Below are positions 1 through 9,354 of a stretch of DNA of 64,000 bases, piece after piece (within the stretch, counting starts at the first letter, position 1; each line of letters starts with the position of its first letter). Under the pieces are notes generated by a model. It was not told the origin of the DNA. It did no database searches and saw nothing but the letters and a program-made list of their open reading frames with translations. Location: the NCBI RefSeq assembly GCF_003589595.1, contig NW_020653766.1:3551058-3615057 (forward strand), in the 5' to 3' direction. The DNA comes from Hyposmocoma kahamanoa (taxonomy: Eukaryota > Arthropoda > Insecta > Lepidoptera > Cosmopterigidae). Both the position numbers and the translations under genes were made by a program.

Positions 1-13
1 TGATGTAAGCCCT

Positions 14-50
14 CTGCAAATTAAAAAACTTCGATTTCCATGGAACCAAC
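14..50 (-). other. 37-nt GT-AG interval, possible ultrashort intron or exon continuation
   Basis: On the minus strand this interval starts with GTTGGT and ends with a T-rich tract and TTTGCAG, a good acceptor. At 37 nt it is shorter than almost any insect intron, and it is open in frame with the exon to its right. It is either a real tiny intron, the start of an intron with a deletion, or coding sequence. Confidence 0.3.
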
Positions 51-172
51 CCGTTTTTTCCTCCCGGTACATCTCCTGGCGCAGCTCCGCGGCCCTGGTG
101 ACGGTGGGGGGTGGACTGGAGCCCCACGAGGACGTCTCCACTCTCTCCTCGCGCTTTAAAGTTGAGTAGCCG
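51..172 (-). CDS. Exon E of an unidentified LD-motif protein gene (partial)
   Basis: This is the most downstream exon visible of the minus-strand gene whose other exons lie at 1364-1415, 3525-3638, 4550-4694 and 6880-7028. It takes two bases (GG) from the exon at 1364-1415, then encodes about 40 residues running from GYSTLKREERVE to RQEMYREEKT, and leaves one base. The middle is Ser/Pro-rich (SSPPPTVT) and the end charged, as in a disordered linker or coiled segment. The acceptor CATCTAG before position 172 is weak in pyrimidines, but it is the one that fits the phase. The donor at 50/49 (GTTGGT) is also weak; the frame stays open to the window edge, so the exon may instead continue. I recognise no family domain. 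Codon content and phase continuity make it a real coding exon. Confidence 0.7.
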
Positions 173-251
173 CTAGATGGCGCTTTTATTGGTGTGCTGC
201 GAAATGCAAGAACGCAAGATGAGATTTCTTATTTGTTAAGAAAAGTTTTCT

Positions 252-468
252 TTTATACCGTCAAGTGACGGGACAAACATGACGTGCGCCTGGTAAAGTA
301 CACGTCTGTCCATAACAGGTTCCACTGCGCTTGTCACCTTGAGACAGTCTCATGTCCCTGTAATTTCACCAGCCCCTTATCCTTCAAAATCAGAACGCAG
401 TAATGCTCATATTACTGCTTGGCGGCAGAAAGAGGTAAAGTGGCAGTATATCCCTAGATGAACTCTTT
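252..468 (-). mobile_element. Metulj-like SINE, internally deleted
   Basis: Read on the minus strand it carries the conserved blocks of the commonest repeat in this window: TACCTATTTCTGCCGCC-like, AGTAATG, a segment ending TTACAGG, and the 3' block GTCCCGTCA. Part of the middle (the ACTGCAACTG block) is lost. The order of blocks matches the Metulj SINEs known from butterflies, recognised from memory. Confidence 0.6.
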
Positions 469-690
469 TTTTTTTTATACATGACAGGCAAATGACTCCA
501 CTCCACCTGATGTTAAGTGGAAAGTGATATCCAAACGCGAAGGAACCTAGTGCAGCGATGAAACCCTCACTGCACTAGCCACCTCCACCCTGCCTGCCTA
601 CAATATGCCTCTTCACGCCTCGTTTGAAGGACCCCATATCATAAGGAGCTCCACTGCAAAAGCTCTATTGTTAGGAGTCTATACAACCTC
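469..690 (-). mobile_element. Retroposon of the GAGGCGTGAAGAGG family
   Basis: Minus-strand sequence contains CAAACGAGGCGTGAAGAGGC, then TTTCCACTTAACATCAGG and a terminal A run (seen as T's at 468-477). A second diverged copy is at 25560-25720. I recognise this as a common lepidopteran retroposon tail, probably a LINE 3' end or SINE. No coding capacity is visible. Confidence 0.5.
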
Positions 691-1363
691 AAATGGCTTT
701 GGTTGATTCTGCATAACATTGAAATTATTGAATTTCAATTCACTTTTGAAAAAATACATTGTAAAATTGAGGATTTACACTATCTACTATACGGCGTGAC
801 AACACGATTCCTTAAAATTTTCACGGTAAAAAAAAACACAAATTTACCTCGAAATTTTACAAAAAAAAAACACACAGCTAAATAATCGAACACGCATAGT
901 ATACGATATATATTTTGTGTTAATGTCGTTTGTAAAAAAATTACCTAATTCTGAAATTAAGTCCCTGCCTCTCGACTCGTGCAATAGAACCGATTTAGTA
1001 CGGGAAAAAATTTGAATTAGAACTAAATAAGATATTAAAAAACCGATAAGAGGGGGTTGTAGATCTGTTTACGTTGATCCCAGATGTCGATTACGTTAGT
1101 AATGATAAAGAGGGCAGAACTATATTTCTTTCTCTCCTTTCAAGAAATGTTGTCTAAAGAGTTCTGAAGTCTTTTTAACGGACTTTAAAATGGAAGATAT
1201 AACAGGTGCAAAGTCCACTGTTCACCAAAGCGGAGAAGAAAATATAGATTCAATAAATATACATATAAATTGAATGGGACCTGTAAAGGGCCCGAAACGT
1301 TAGTTTCTTTGAAGTAATAAAAAATATAGTTTCGTTTCGAGACATAGTTTCAAGTTTACGTAC
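691..1363. other. AT-rich intron sequence with a Penelope-type terminus
   Basis: This is intronic to the minus-strand gene. Most of it shows no feature. Positions about 1275-1320 carry the block GGGCCCGAAACGTTAG preceded by GGGACCTGTAAA, which is the Penelope-like element end seen repeatedly in this window. Confidence 0.45.
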
Positions 1364-1415
1364 CCTCTCTTGTAGTCAAATGAAGAGCTTTCAGCTGTAT
1401 CTGAAGTGTAGCCAC
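1364..1415 (-). CDS. Exon D of the LD-motif protein gene (52 nt)
   Basis: This micro-exon encodes GYTSDTAESSSFDYKR between a T-rich acceptor (CATTACAG) and a consensus donor (GTACGT). It begins with GT, completing the A left by exon C to give Ser, and ends with GG, completed by the C of exon E to give Gly. Those two phase matches are the main evidence. The peptide is Ser/Thr/Tyr-rich and low in hydrophobic residues, as in a linker with possible phosphorylation sites (inference). No domain is recognised. Confidence 0.65.
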
Positions 1416-1477
1416 CTGTAATGAGAAAATAGTTACTAATATACCAAGTGTTTTACTTTTATTTCGTTGGTTGAAAG

Positions 1478-1957
1478 CATCGAGTATGTAACCCGAAATA
1501 GAGAAGAAATAAGGGCCATCCATCCCAGACAGCTCATCAGGCAAATGTACCATGTATCACTTTTAAATATCAACTCTCGTTTGCGCTGAAATCACAAATT
1601 AGAAAGCTGAAATAGTACAGCACCAACAACTGACCTGTGTGTACGTCTCCGTATATTCCACAAATATTCTGTGTTTATTGTAATAAAGATAATATAAAAA
1701 CATCTAATTAGAAAACAAACGGAATCACATTTCATCGGTAATTAAATATTATAGATGTAATTTTGCAATTTTCGTCCATTATAGCAAAGCTCAAGTTAAA
1801 CTGGTCGATTTGAAGTGAAACAATTGAAGACACCCGTCAATTGTTTCGAATTCGGGCTGGCCAATCGGAGCGCAGTTGTCACAGTAATGATTTGGCAGAA
1901 TAGTTTTCAAACAAATCAAATGAAGTTTCGTCTCTTTTTCTGGTTATACACTCGATG
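1478..1957. mobile_element. MITE family B, copy 1 (480 bp, 8-bp TSD)
   Basis: The ends are CATCGAG...CTCGATG inside imperfect inverted repeats of about 32 bp. It is flanked by a perfect 8-bp target duplication, GTTGAAAG, at 1470-1477 and 1958-1965. The duplication fits the hAT pattern nTnnnnAn, although the termini lack the usual CAGNG. The second copy is at 46394-46913 and a terminal fragment at 3402-3445. It has no ORF and so is non-autonomous. It lies in the intron between exons C and D. Confidence 0.85.
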
Positions 1958-2039
1958 GTTGAAAGACAGCCCTGTACAAGAAGATAAATATGGTAACTCT
2001 ATACAAATGTAGCGACGCGGCTTGTATGTGTGTTCACTC

Positions 2040-2600
2040 GCCGCGCGCCGTGTACGGACGAGTCGCGCGAATAAAGTGCACTCTACATTCTCGTCGAGAA
2101 ATCCCGATCTCGGTCTCGCCGAGACAGGGCGAGACCGAGAGTGGCTCTCCACATTCTCGCCCGCACAGTTGTCCGTTCGGTAGTGATACAAAATGGACGT
2201 GTTAGATACGTCTGTTGCTGCAGCATTATGTGCTATAGCATATCACTTTTTTTTGTTAATTCGAGAAAAAAAAACTTATTAAGAGACGTTGGAATAGACG
2301 CAGAAGGTGGATGACATCAATATATCGCAACAGAACACAGCGGTTGCTGCCGGCGGACTGCCGTGACGGGAATGTGCAGGAAAGGGTCTCGCGCAAACAC
2401 AAAATTACACGAGAGCCCTTTGATTCGGGGTCGAAATAGCGACACGAAGTGGAGACCACACGAACTTGGCGAGACTTAAAGAATATGGTCACTACACTCT
2501 CGTATTTGGCTGTTCTCGCGAAGTTTTGGCAAGAATGTGGAGCGGGCTTAATGTATACGGCGAAAGAACTTCTGAACGCTGGAATAATGTAATTCTTTAA
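2040..2600 (+). other. GC-rich island with possible PIF/Harbinger transposase remnant
   Basis: Base composition changes sharply here. From the ATG at 2193 a short frame reads MDVLDTSVAAALCAIAYHFF. After a +1 shift, about 2280-2340 reads RRWNRRRRWMTSIYRNRTQR, which resembles the basic RRRWWVRPI segment of Harbinger transposases. Both pieces are broken by stops. The assignment is tentative; an unrelated GC-rich unique sequence is possible. Confidence 0.25.
2108..2140. repeat. Perfect 13-bp inverted repeat (hairpin)
   Basis: TCTCGGTCTCGCC at 2108-2120 is followed by a 7-nt loop and its exact complement at 2128-2140. It sits in the GC-rich island. Function is unknown. Confidence 0.8.
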
Positions 2601-3067
2601 CAACCACTAATATAAAAAAGTAAACTTAAAAATTACTTTGTAAACTTTGTATTGTTTGTTATTGTTTCTAAATGTATTTATCCAATTTCTTTAGAATCCT
2701 TTTGGTTAATGATAGATCAATTATTTCATGCACTTAAGTATTAGCAAAACTTTTCTGTTATCAAATTGAACATATGTATTGTATACATCCAATTCGCATT
2801 ACTACGAACCTTAGTGGTTTGAAAATGCGACAGAAACATTGTTGTTTATTACGTTTTAAAAGATAACAAATTTAAAAAAAATTGCACAATCTGGCGATGA
2901 TTCAAAATCAAATATTATCCATACGGTAACATAGCTCGACGGATTATATGGGCTCATCCTCCGATGAAAGTGCACAAAAATTTCAAGTATGAAGTTTTTT
3001 TGTATTGTTTCAGAATTTTGCTAATTAACTACAGTATTGTCAACTCTGTTAATGTAACTACACTACA
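2601..3067. other. AT-rich intron sequence, no feature seen
   Basis: No coding signal, TIR pair or repeat match was found between the GC-rich island and the SINE at 3068. Confidence 0.5.
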
Positions 3068-3280
3068 CCGCCTCCGTGGCCGAACGGTTACCATGCCGGA
3101 CTGCCACGCAAAGGTCCCAGGTTCGATTCCCGGGCCGGGAGAAATGTTTGTATAGCCAACATTTATTTCTCTCGTGAGTTTGGGTGTAATTTGTGGTTGT
3201 CATGTGTGTGTCCACGGCACCCGCGACACAAGGTTTCCCTAGTGCGGGGCTATGTTGAGTGTGTGCGTAAAAAAAAAAAA
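3068..3280 (+). mobile_element. tRNA-derived SINE (type 1), full length with 12-bp TSD
   Basis: The head is tRNA-like, with box A TGGCCGAACGG and box B GGTTCGATTCC. The body contains GTGAGTTTGGGTGTAATTTG and GCACCCGCGACACA, and ends in an A run. AACTACACTACA is duplicated at 3056-3067 and 3281-3292, so this is a clean retroposition event and the best reference copy of the type 1 family here. Confidence 0.88.
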
Positions 3281-3401
3281 AACTACACTACAACAAGAAT
3301 TACAGGTTGTTAGTATTGTGTTCATTTCAAATACTTTAAGCTATTATTGAAGCCTTGAGCTACTTTCTTTTTTGTTTACTTTTTACTTGTTATAGTTTTG
3401 C

Positions 3402-3445
3402 TCGTCGAATATATAACCAGAAATAGAGACGAAATAAGGGCCACC
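3402..3445. mobile_element. Terminal fragment of MITE family B
   Basis: The sequence GTCGAATATATAACCAG and the following AATAGAGACGAAATAAGGGC match the left end of the elements at 1478 and 46394. The rest of the element is absent. Confidence 0.6.
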
Positions 3446-3524
3446 AAAGACTTTTAAATATTCTTCTGTCTTCACGTACCTCTATTATCTCATATCCAGT
3501 AGCAAAAACTGATCCAGTACTCAC

Positions 3525-3638
3525 TCTTATAAAGCTGCCTTTCTTGGTCTTTCTGCAAATCATCTAGCAGTGAGTCCAGTTCTTCCACATTCTGCGACAG
3601 CTCCTTTGTCGCCTTTGATGACTTGATTTTCGAGTAGC
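3525..3638 (-). CDS. Exon C of the LD-motif protein gene (contains LD motif)
   Basis: The exon starts with GC after the acceptor CCCTGCAG, completes the G of exon B to Gly, encodes 37 residues, and leaves A before the donor GTGAGT. The peptide runs from YSKIKSSKATKEL to QERQLYK. Its centre, ELDSLLDDL, exactly fits the LD-motif consensus LDxLLxxL, the amphipathic helix by which paxillin-family adaptors bind FAK, vinculin and related partners. That points to a cytoskeletal or adhesion adaptor, but one motif is weak evidence and no LIM, SH2 or PDZ domain is in view. The strong splice sites and phase match make the exon itself secure. Confidence 0.75.
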
Positions 3639-3730
3639 CTGCAGGGTAATTAGAGGTCTTGGGTACAGTTATTACCACCAGTGGGAATATTTTAGCGATT
3701 TATCTCCATGATATGACGCTAAAGGCATTA

Positions 3731-3838
3731 ATTATTACAAGATCGAACACTTAGAAAACATTCCTTTGATTCGGCTGTATTCGAACTCGTCTTCTAGCAA
3801 ACCGTGCCAGACGCTATGCTACTGAGCCACAGAACGAA
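3731..3838 (-). mobile_element. tRNA-derived SINE (type 2), partial
   Basis: Minus-strand sequence has a tRNA-like head (box A TGGCTCAGTAGC, box B-like GTTCGAATACAGCC) followed by the tail block GTGTTCGATCTTG. It is a diverged copy of the family at 7109-7370 and 11097-11360. Confidence 0.6.
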
Positions 3839-4279
3839 CCAGCGAATCTTACGAATTTTTCTATGTGCTTGTTTTGGACTTTTTTGCCTAATTTTTTTTT
3901 TTTGATAATTTAACAATTGTTAATGGATTTTTTTCATATGAAATCCCGATACAATACCATATCTATAGGAGTTCAAAGACTCCGTTCATAATCATTTAAA
4001 CAACATTCACCACTCGTCTTTATCTAAACCTACTAGAGGTATTCTGAACCGCACCCGTATAAACGTACAGCAAGATGAAGATCATATTGAACATTTTATT
4101 GAAACATTAGTTCGATTGAGGTAACAAATTGTACGAAAACACATTTCATGAAATTTCACCATCTTCTGCTGACCCGATTGTTTCTTCCGATAATGATTCT
4201 TACAAGAAACTGAGTTGAGCAGCATAATTCGTTTTTATGATACCACATGACACGAACAAGTCTTACGTCTGGTGGCAAG
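3839..4279. other. AT-rich intron sequence, no feature seen
   Basis: Nothing recognisable lies here beyond poly-T tracts. Confidence 0.5.
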
Positions 4280-4441
4280 GACTTGTCAACTTATGTCCCA
4301 GGGTGATGGGCGCAGTGGCAGTGCCCCTCAGATCTTTGTGATTTAAAGCACTGAGTGGTACTGCAACTGTTATGGACAGACGTGTCTCTTATTTCAAGGT
4401 GTGCGACTTGTTCGTCCCGTCACTTGATCTCACAAAAAAGG
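4280..4441 (+). mobile_element. Metulj-like SINE, 3' half
   Basis: It contains GACTTGTCAACTTATGTC, CAGTGCCCCTCAGATCTTTG, TATGGACAGACGTGTC and TTCGTCCCGTCACTTG followed by A's. The 5' half is missing. Confidence 0.65.
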
Positions 4442-4549
4442 AGGTACGCTTAACAATGCGTAACAAACACCATCAAAATTTCTCAAACAACCCTTTTTTG
4501 AAGTCTATTAAAAAAATGCTGTATACATAAGGTCAATGGCTGTATTTAC

Positions 4550-4694
4550 CTGGCGTTGAACTACTGGTAGTCTCATAATTGTAAGTCCTGGTGCCAGTAG
4601 TACCAAAAGAGGGCAGCTCCCTCTCTTCCCGCTCATAGTAGTACGAGTTGCTCTCGGAGTTTTTCGGTGTTGATTTTTTAGGAATGGTGTACTC
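4550..4694 (-). CDS. Exon B of the LD-motif protein gene
   Basis: The exon begins in phase 0 after AATCCATCAG and encodes 48 residues from EYTIPKKSTPKN to TSSSTP, then leaves a G before donor GTAAAT. It follows exon A, which ends exactly on a codon, and feeds exon C, which starts with two bases. The peptide is rich in Tyr, Glu, Ser and Thr (YYYEREEREL, RTYNYETTSS), with no hydrophobic core, so it is probably disordered and possibly phosphorylated. I do not recognise the family. Confidence 0.72.
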
Positions 4695-4937
4695 CTGATG
4701 GATTTAACAAAGAGTTAGCATATCACTTCTTAGAAAGTAAGGCCGTTTTTTGATTTGTCGGCGCAGTAGCGGTATGGCCTCGGCACGCTCGGTATACGCA
4801 GTACCGAAAAGTTTACCGAGCGCCAATGTGCGCTTCCTGATTGGCGCGGTTTGAACAGGAGTGCGATGGGATCGTTTCGGTTTACGATATACCGCGTTAA
4901 CAATTAACAATTGCAAGGCCACTCAGAGCTTTAACCC

Positions 4938-5872
4938 TTAACACGTTCGTCGCTGTAGTGGGTCAAAATGACCGCCATCTCATCTACCTAATGGGGCCGT
5001 AGGGGGGTTAAAATGACCGGAACGACGCACCTAACTTTGCGATGCTCATTCACGCTGCAGGTGGCAAACGCTACGTATTTAGCCACATAACATAACCGGT
5101 GTGGCTTTGACGAACTGCTGTTGCCAGTTGGTTTTTAGGATTTTTGATGGCATACGTACTTTCTAAACTAAGAGGAAAAAAGTATATATTATATTATAAA
5201 AGTATATATATTCCAATAAAAAAATACTTTAATTTCAAATTGGACTTAAAGGCTACAAAGTAAGCAAAAAAATAGTTAATGTGAAACATTGACTTACAAA
5301 TAAATGGATGACGGGTCTAATACAAAAACCACGAAAAAAATGTCCCAAGTCAACCTATTTAAACGTAGTGACATGTCAAGGAATATGAAAAAGCTAAAAC
5401 GTTGAATTTAAATTGTAATGTCATCGCAATACTGTCTAATTTTGCTTGCTTCGCTGTCAGTCAACCAAACGAAGACTAGAGCGTGAATGACGCTCTGTAT
5501 ACGATTTTAACGCCCTATAAGTTCGGACACTTTTTAGCGCGGACCCGACGTCCATATAATTGTAAGTCAATGATGTGAAATATCAATCTTAAATAAAAGA
5601 CACGTCTGTTTTAGGTAAACATCGATCGAACATTACGTGTGCATACCCAGCCCCGCATTGCGACTGACGCGGCCTAAACGTAATAATTATAGTGTTTAGG
5701 CCACGGCGGGTTGAAATGCCAGGCACTAAATATAATCCCAAACTATAACCAAATAATGAAATATCGCGAAAAAATTTATTTACGTACACAAATGAGCCCA
5801 AAAACAGTCATGTAAGCCATTGTCATTATATTGAACATTTTTGAAAATTCTAGTCGGCGACGAGCGTGTTAA
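4938..5872. mobile_element. piggyBac-like non-autonomous element with nested MITE
   Basis: The interior 4942-5868 is bounded by TTAA on both sides (4938-4941 and 5869-5872). Its ends are CACGTTCGTCGCTG and the complement of CACGCTCGTCGCCG, 12 of 14 matching. TTAA targets are the hallmark of piggyBac. No transposase frame is visible, and a family A MITE sits inside at 5287-5572. Confidence 0.65.
5287..5572 (+). mobile_element. MITE family A, copy 1 (286 bp, perfect 8-bp TSD)
   Basis: It begins CATTGACTTACAAATAAATG and ends with the near-complement (ATATAATTGTAAGTCAATG). ATGTGAAA is duplicated at 5279-5286 and 5573-5580. Three further copies are at 6207, 16704 and 50339. It has no ORF. An 8-bp TSD of the form nTnnnnAn suggests mobilisation by a hAT transposase, although P-type elements also make 8-bp TSDs. 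Confidence 0.92.
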
Positions 5873-5880
5873 CAGAATAA

Positions 5881-6118
5881 GAGTTGATTATTTGCCACCT
5901 CATTAAACTTAAGTAATCGATTAACTTGAAAAATGTCACTACATTTTCAAGTTAAAACGTATAGTGGTAAAATATTTACCACCAAAACAAAACTTGATGT
6001 TACCCTTTTTAGAAAACTTAGTTATGGAAAATGCATCTACGCCTTTACTCTCCTCAATTACCAAGCAACTACTGCAAGTTAACGGGCATTGAGACTTGCG
6101 TTTGTTTATGGGTTAACG
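5881..6118. other. AT-rich intron sequence, no feature seen
   Basis: Nothing recognisable lies between the piggyBac-like element and the SINE fragment at 6119. Confidence 0.45.
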
Positions 6119-6198
6119 TTAAGATCTGTGGGGCACTGCCACTGCGCCCGTCACCCTGAGACATAAGTTGACAAGTCTCATGTGCCTGTAATTTCTTA
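6119..6198 (-). mobile_element. Metulj-like SINE fragment
   Basis: Minus-strand central block containing TTACAGGCACATGAGACTTG and CAGTGCCCCACAGATCTT. It lies directly beside MITE copy 2. Confidence 0.55.
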
Positions 6199-6206
6199 CT
6201 TCTGAG

Positions 6207-6476
6207 CATTGACTTACAAATAAATGGACGACAGGTCTAATACAAAAACCACGAAAAAATATTTAAACGTAGTGACATGTAAAGGAATATGAAAAAACTA
6301 AAACGTTGAATTTAAATTGTAATGTCATCGCAGTACTGTCTAATTTTGTTTGCTTCGCTGTCAGTCGAACAAACGAAGACTAAAGCGTGAATGACGCTCT
6401 GTATACAATTTTAACGCTCTATAAGTTCGGACACTTTTTAGCGCGGACCCGACGTCCATATAATTGTAAGTCAATG
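6207..6476 (+). mobile_element. MITE family A, copy 2 (270 bp, perfect 8-bp TSD)
   Basis: Same termini and orientation as the copy at 5287, but lacking a short internal segment (the TGTCCCAAGTC region). CTTCTGAG is duplicated at 6199-6206 and 6477-6484. Confidence 0.92.
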
Positions 6477-6500
6477 CTTCTGAGGTACATTATTCTTTTA

Positions 6501-6760
6501 GTAGCATTAGAACTCCTTGTGAAAGAGTTCGTCCAAGCAGTAATGTGAGCATTACTGCGTTCCGGTTTGAAAGGGTGCTGGTGAAATTACAGGCACATGG
6601 GACTTGTCAACTTATGTCTCAGGGTGACGGGCGCAGTGGTAGTAAGATCTAAGATCTTTGCTATTTAAAGCTCTGAGTGGCACTGCAATTGTTAGGGACA
6701 GGCGTGTCGCTTACCACCAGGCGCACGACTTCTTCGTCCCGTCATTTGGTATTAGAAAAG
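6501..6760 (+). mobile_element. Metulj-like SINE, internally deleted
   Basis: It runs from CTCCTTGTGAAAGAGTTCG to CGTCCCGTCATTTGGTATTA, with all 3' blocks present. The segment with TACCTATTTCTGCCGCC is deleted. Confidence 0.7.
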
Positions 6761-6879
6761 AAATCTAATCAATTGTGCATTAAAAGTACCTGAAACTAAA
6801 AACGCGCTAACTGAACCCATTGCCGAGTTCCCGAGAAATAAAACTACTTATATTTGGTGCGGATGTGCTGTCACCTCAC

Positions 6880-7028
6880 CTCAACAGTATGCAGGTCCTT
6901 CCGATCGTACTTTCCAGTGGGATGTTTCTCCTCTTTGTACTCATAGTGGTACTCCCTGGTCCCAGGTCCTGCTCGTGAGAGGGAATCCAGTTTGCTGCCT
7001 CGCGGTATTAACTCGGACTTTAGCATGT
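6880..7028 (-). CDS. Exon A of the LD-motif protein gene (first coding exon visible)
   Basis: After acceptor TTCCTTCCAG the exon starts with AC, so an upstream exon must supply one base. It encodes 49 residues from MLKSELIPRGSK to RKDLHTVE and ends on a codon before donor GTGAGG. The peptide is polar, with an aromatic/acidic stretch (REYHYEYKEEKH) resembling those of exon B. Together exons A to E give about 190 residues with a single LD motif and no folded domain. Upstream coding exons were not found between here and 59 kb; they may be small or outside the window. Alternatives include an insect paxillin-, tensin- or Zasp-like adaptor, none established. Confidence 0.72.
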
Positions 7029-7108
7029 CTGGAAGGAAACGAAAAACGTTAGACACACGTTGATAGGCTATATAAATCTGTAATATATTTCTCATAGATG
7101 GCGCTACG

Positions 7109-7370
7109 ACTAAAGAGTCGTTGAAAGACCAAGTACAAAGACACGACGCAAGCACATTGAAAAATTCGTGAGGTCCGATGGTTCGTTCCGTGGCTTAGTT
7201 GGTATAGCGTCTGGCACGGTATGCAAGAAGACGTCGGTTCGAATCCGACCGGATCGAAGGTATTTTTTCTGAGTGTTCGATCTTTGTATTAATAATTATA
7301 ACAAACTAGTGGAGTAATTTCACAAAAAATAATTGAATATCAATTCAATAAAAATTTAATTAAGCTATAT
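7109..7370 (+). mobile_element. tRNA-derived SINE (type 2) with 5' extension
   Basis: The tRNA-like head has box A TGGCTTAGTTGG and box B GGTTCGAATCC. It is followed by GTGTTCGATCTTTGTATTAA and a tail of AATATCAATTCAATAAAAAT. A 70-bp leader (AGTCGTTGAAAGACC onward) is shared with the copy at 11097, so the repeat unit here is about 260 bp. Confidence 0.75.
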
Positions 7371-7514
7371 AAAATTATCAATATTAAACTACATATAAAT
7401 AATTGAATATCATGGTGGTCAAACATTCTGACATTCAATAAAAATTTAATTACAGTTAATAGCGACATTTCTAGCCGGGGCTGGTAGCTGTAAAGGTAAA
7501 TGGATGACGAAATA

Positions 7515-7914
7515 NNNNNNNNNNNNNNNNNNNNNNNNNNNNNNNNNNNNNNNNNNNNNNNNNNNNNNNNNNNNNNNNNNNNNNNNNNNNNNNNNNNNNN
7601 NNNNNNNNNNNNNNNNNNNNNNNNNNNNNNNNNNNNNNNNNNNNNNNNNNNNNNNNNNNNNNNNNNNNNNNNNNNNNNNNNNNNNNNNNNNNNNNNNNNN
7701 NNNNNNNNNNNNNNNNNNNNNNNNNNNNNNNNNNNNNNNNNNNNNNNNNNNNNNNNNNNNNNNNNNNNNNNNNNNNNNNNNNNNNNNNNNNNNNNNNNNN
7801 NNNNNNNNNNNNNNNNNNNNNNNNNNNNNNNNNNNNNNNNNNNNNNNNNNNNNNNNNNNNNNNNNNNNNNNNNNNNNNNNNNNNNNNNNNNNNNNNNNNN
7901 NNNNNNNNNNNNNN
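7515..7914. other. Assembly gap (400 N)
   Basis: A run of exactly 400 N. Reading frames through it are meaningless, and repeats on either side may be incomplete. Confidence 0.99.
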
Positions 7915-7954
7915 CCTACGCAGAAGCTGTATAATATACCTTATAAAATTTGAA

Positions 7955-8400
7955 TAATAATAATACTTGAGGTCAGACAGTCGCCTTCGGTTCGGGTTTT
8001 CAAGGGTGCTCTTTTGAAGTTTTGGGATTGTTCAGACTCCACATGTTAGAGCTTATGAAATATTTATTTACATTTGATGTATTTATTTATAGTTTTATTT
8101 TGTGCATTCATTTTATTATAGACTTTGTATGTATTAATGTATCAACATTACTTAATATATACGTATTCGTATGTACATTCGATTTATTAAATTTATCTGT
8201 GTATTTATTGAGTATAGTATATTCCATTTCTTTACTTATCTATTTTTAGTGCCACCCCAAAAACCAACTTTCCTCTCAGATTTTCAAAGGTTAGTTGGAA
8301 GAAATCTCTTTATGGGATAAGCTCGCCTTTGCACACAAATATTTAAATTGTTTCTGAAAATTTGTAAGTTACTTTGTGGTACAATAAAGTGTTTAAATAA
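7955..8400 (+). mobile_element. LINE 3' UTR remnant
   Basis: The block GGTTAGTTGGAAGAAATC, then ATAAGCTCGCCTTTG, and a terminal ACAATAAAGTG with A/T tail match the 3' end of a very common lepidopteran LINE (recognised from memory). The 75-codon hydrophobic frame at 8022-8249 is a by-product of its AT-rich UTR. Confidence 0.6.
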
Positions 8401-9354
8401 AATAAATAATAAATACTTTATTTCAGAAAAAGTTTCCATAATTTGTTAGTAAGACTTAGCAACTATGTTAGTAGGCACTTAAATAAATTACATTACAATT
8501 GAAATTACATTACATAATATGCAATTACTTAATTTAAATTACACCTATGACTCTTTGTATTAGATGCCTAGCAAGGGACTATCGAACCGGTTAACGAGTG
8601 TTATCCATATCAGTTACAGCTTCACTAATAGTTTTGAACGTCGTAAATGGCAAATTTTAAATATTAAACTTTCTGTAAAAATTTTAGAACATATTTCGTC
8701 AACAAGCCCACGGGACTCGTATCTACAAAGACCATTCATCGTTAAAAATTACCAATATCATAAACAAGGTTGCTCGTAGGCGGCTTATATTCAAATATTG
8801 GTACTACAGTCGAAGTCCTTGCTCACCAAAACTGGCAACTATGTGTCATGGTTATTTCATGACATATTAATACTGATTTGGATAATCCGTAATGTCAATT
8901 ACTTGATTTAACATGAACTGATAAGAGGCCAAAGTAAGTAGCATATTTCTCCCATTTCGGTCTTAGTACAATAACCATACAGCTAATAACATGGTGTTGA
9001 AATTAAGTATCTATCTTTAGGGCTCTGTTTCATACCACTTTCTACTACACTTTCGGACACTTGATTCGCGCCTCTTGCATTTTCAAAATTAAATGCCTTC
9101 TAATAAAAATAATGATTGGTCAAAAAATACGAACAACAACAATGGAAGCTAGTAAATATCATTTCCAGAACTGTTCTTAAAAATTTGAATTTATAAAACA
9201 TGTTTTAAATAACAATATTTTTGTATTCTTAGCCTTTAAAAATAAATATGCAAAGGAACTCGAATTATGGGTCCGGGAGTGTAGTAGGTAATCTGTATTA
9301 TAATAAATAATTACTGATAATTAAAAAACACAGTTGTTAAAAGAGATCATTGTC
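8401..9354. other. AT-rich intergenic or intronic sequence
   Basis: No coding exon, TIR pair or known repeat was recognised. Confidence 0.5.

Noticed and set aside
1470..1965. Reading the CATCGAG repeats as a retroviral LTR pair
   Set aside because: The ends are inverted, not direct, and the TSD is 8 bp; this is a DNA-transposon structure.
3071..3140. tRNA genes (good A and B boxes in several places)
   Set aside because: The acceptor stems do not close, all copies share a non-tRNA 3' body with an A tail, and TSDs are present. They are tRNA-derived SINE heads (types 1-3), not tRNA genes.
7500..7953. Two 144-149-codon open frames
   Set aside because: They are open only because they cross the 400-N assembly gap.
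8022..8249. Hydrophobic 75-residue frame resembling a membrane protein
   Set aside because: It lies in an AT-rich LINE 3' UTR; T-rich codons give Phe, Leu, Ile and Tyr by composition alone.
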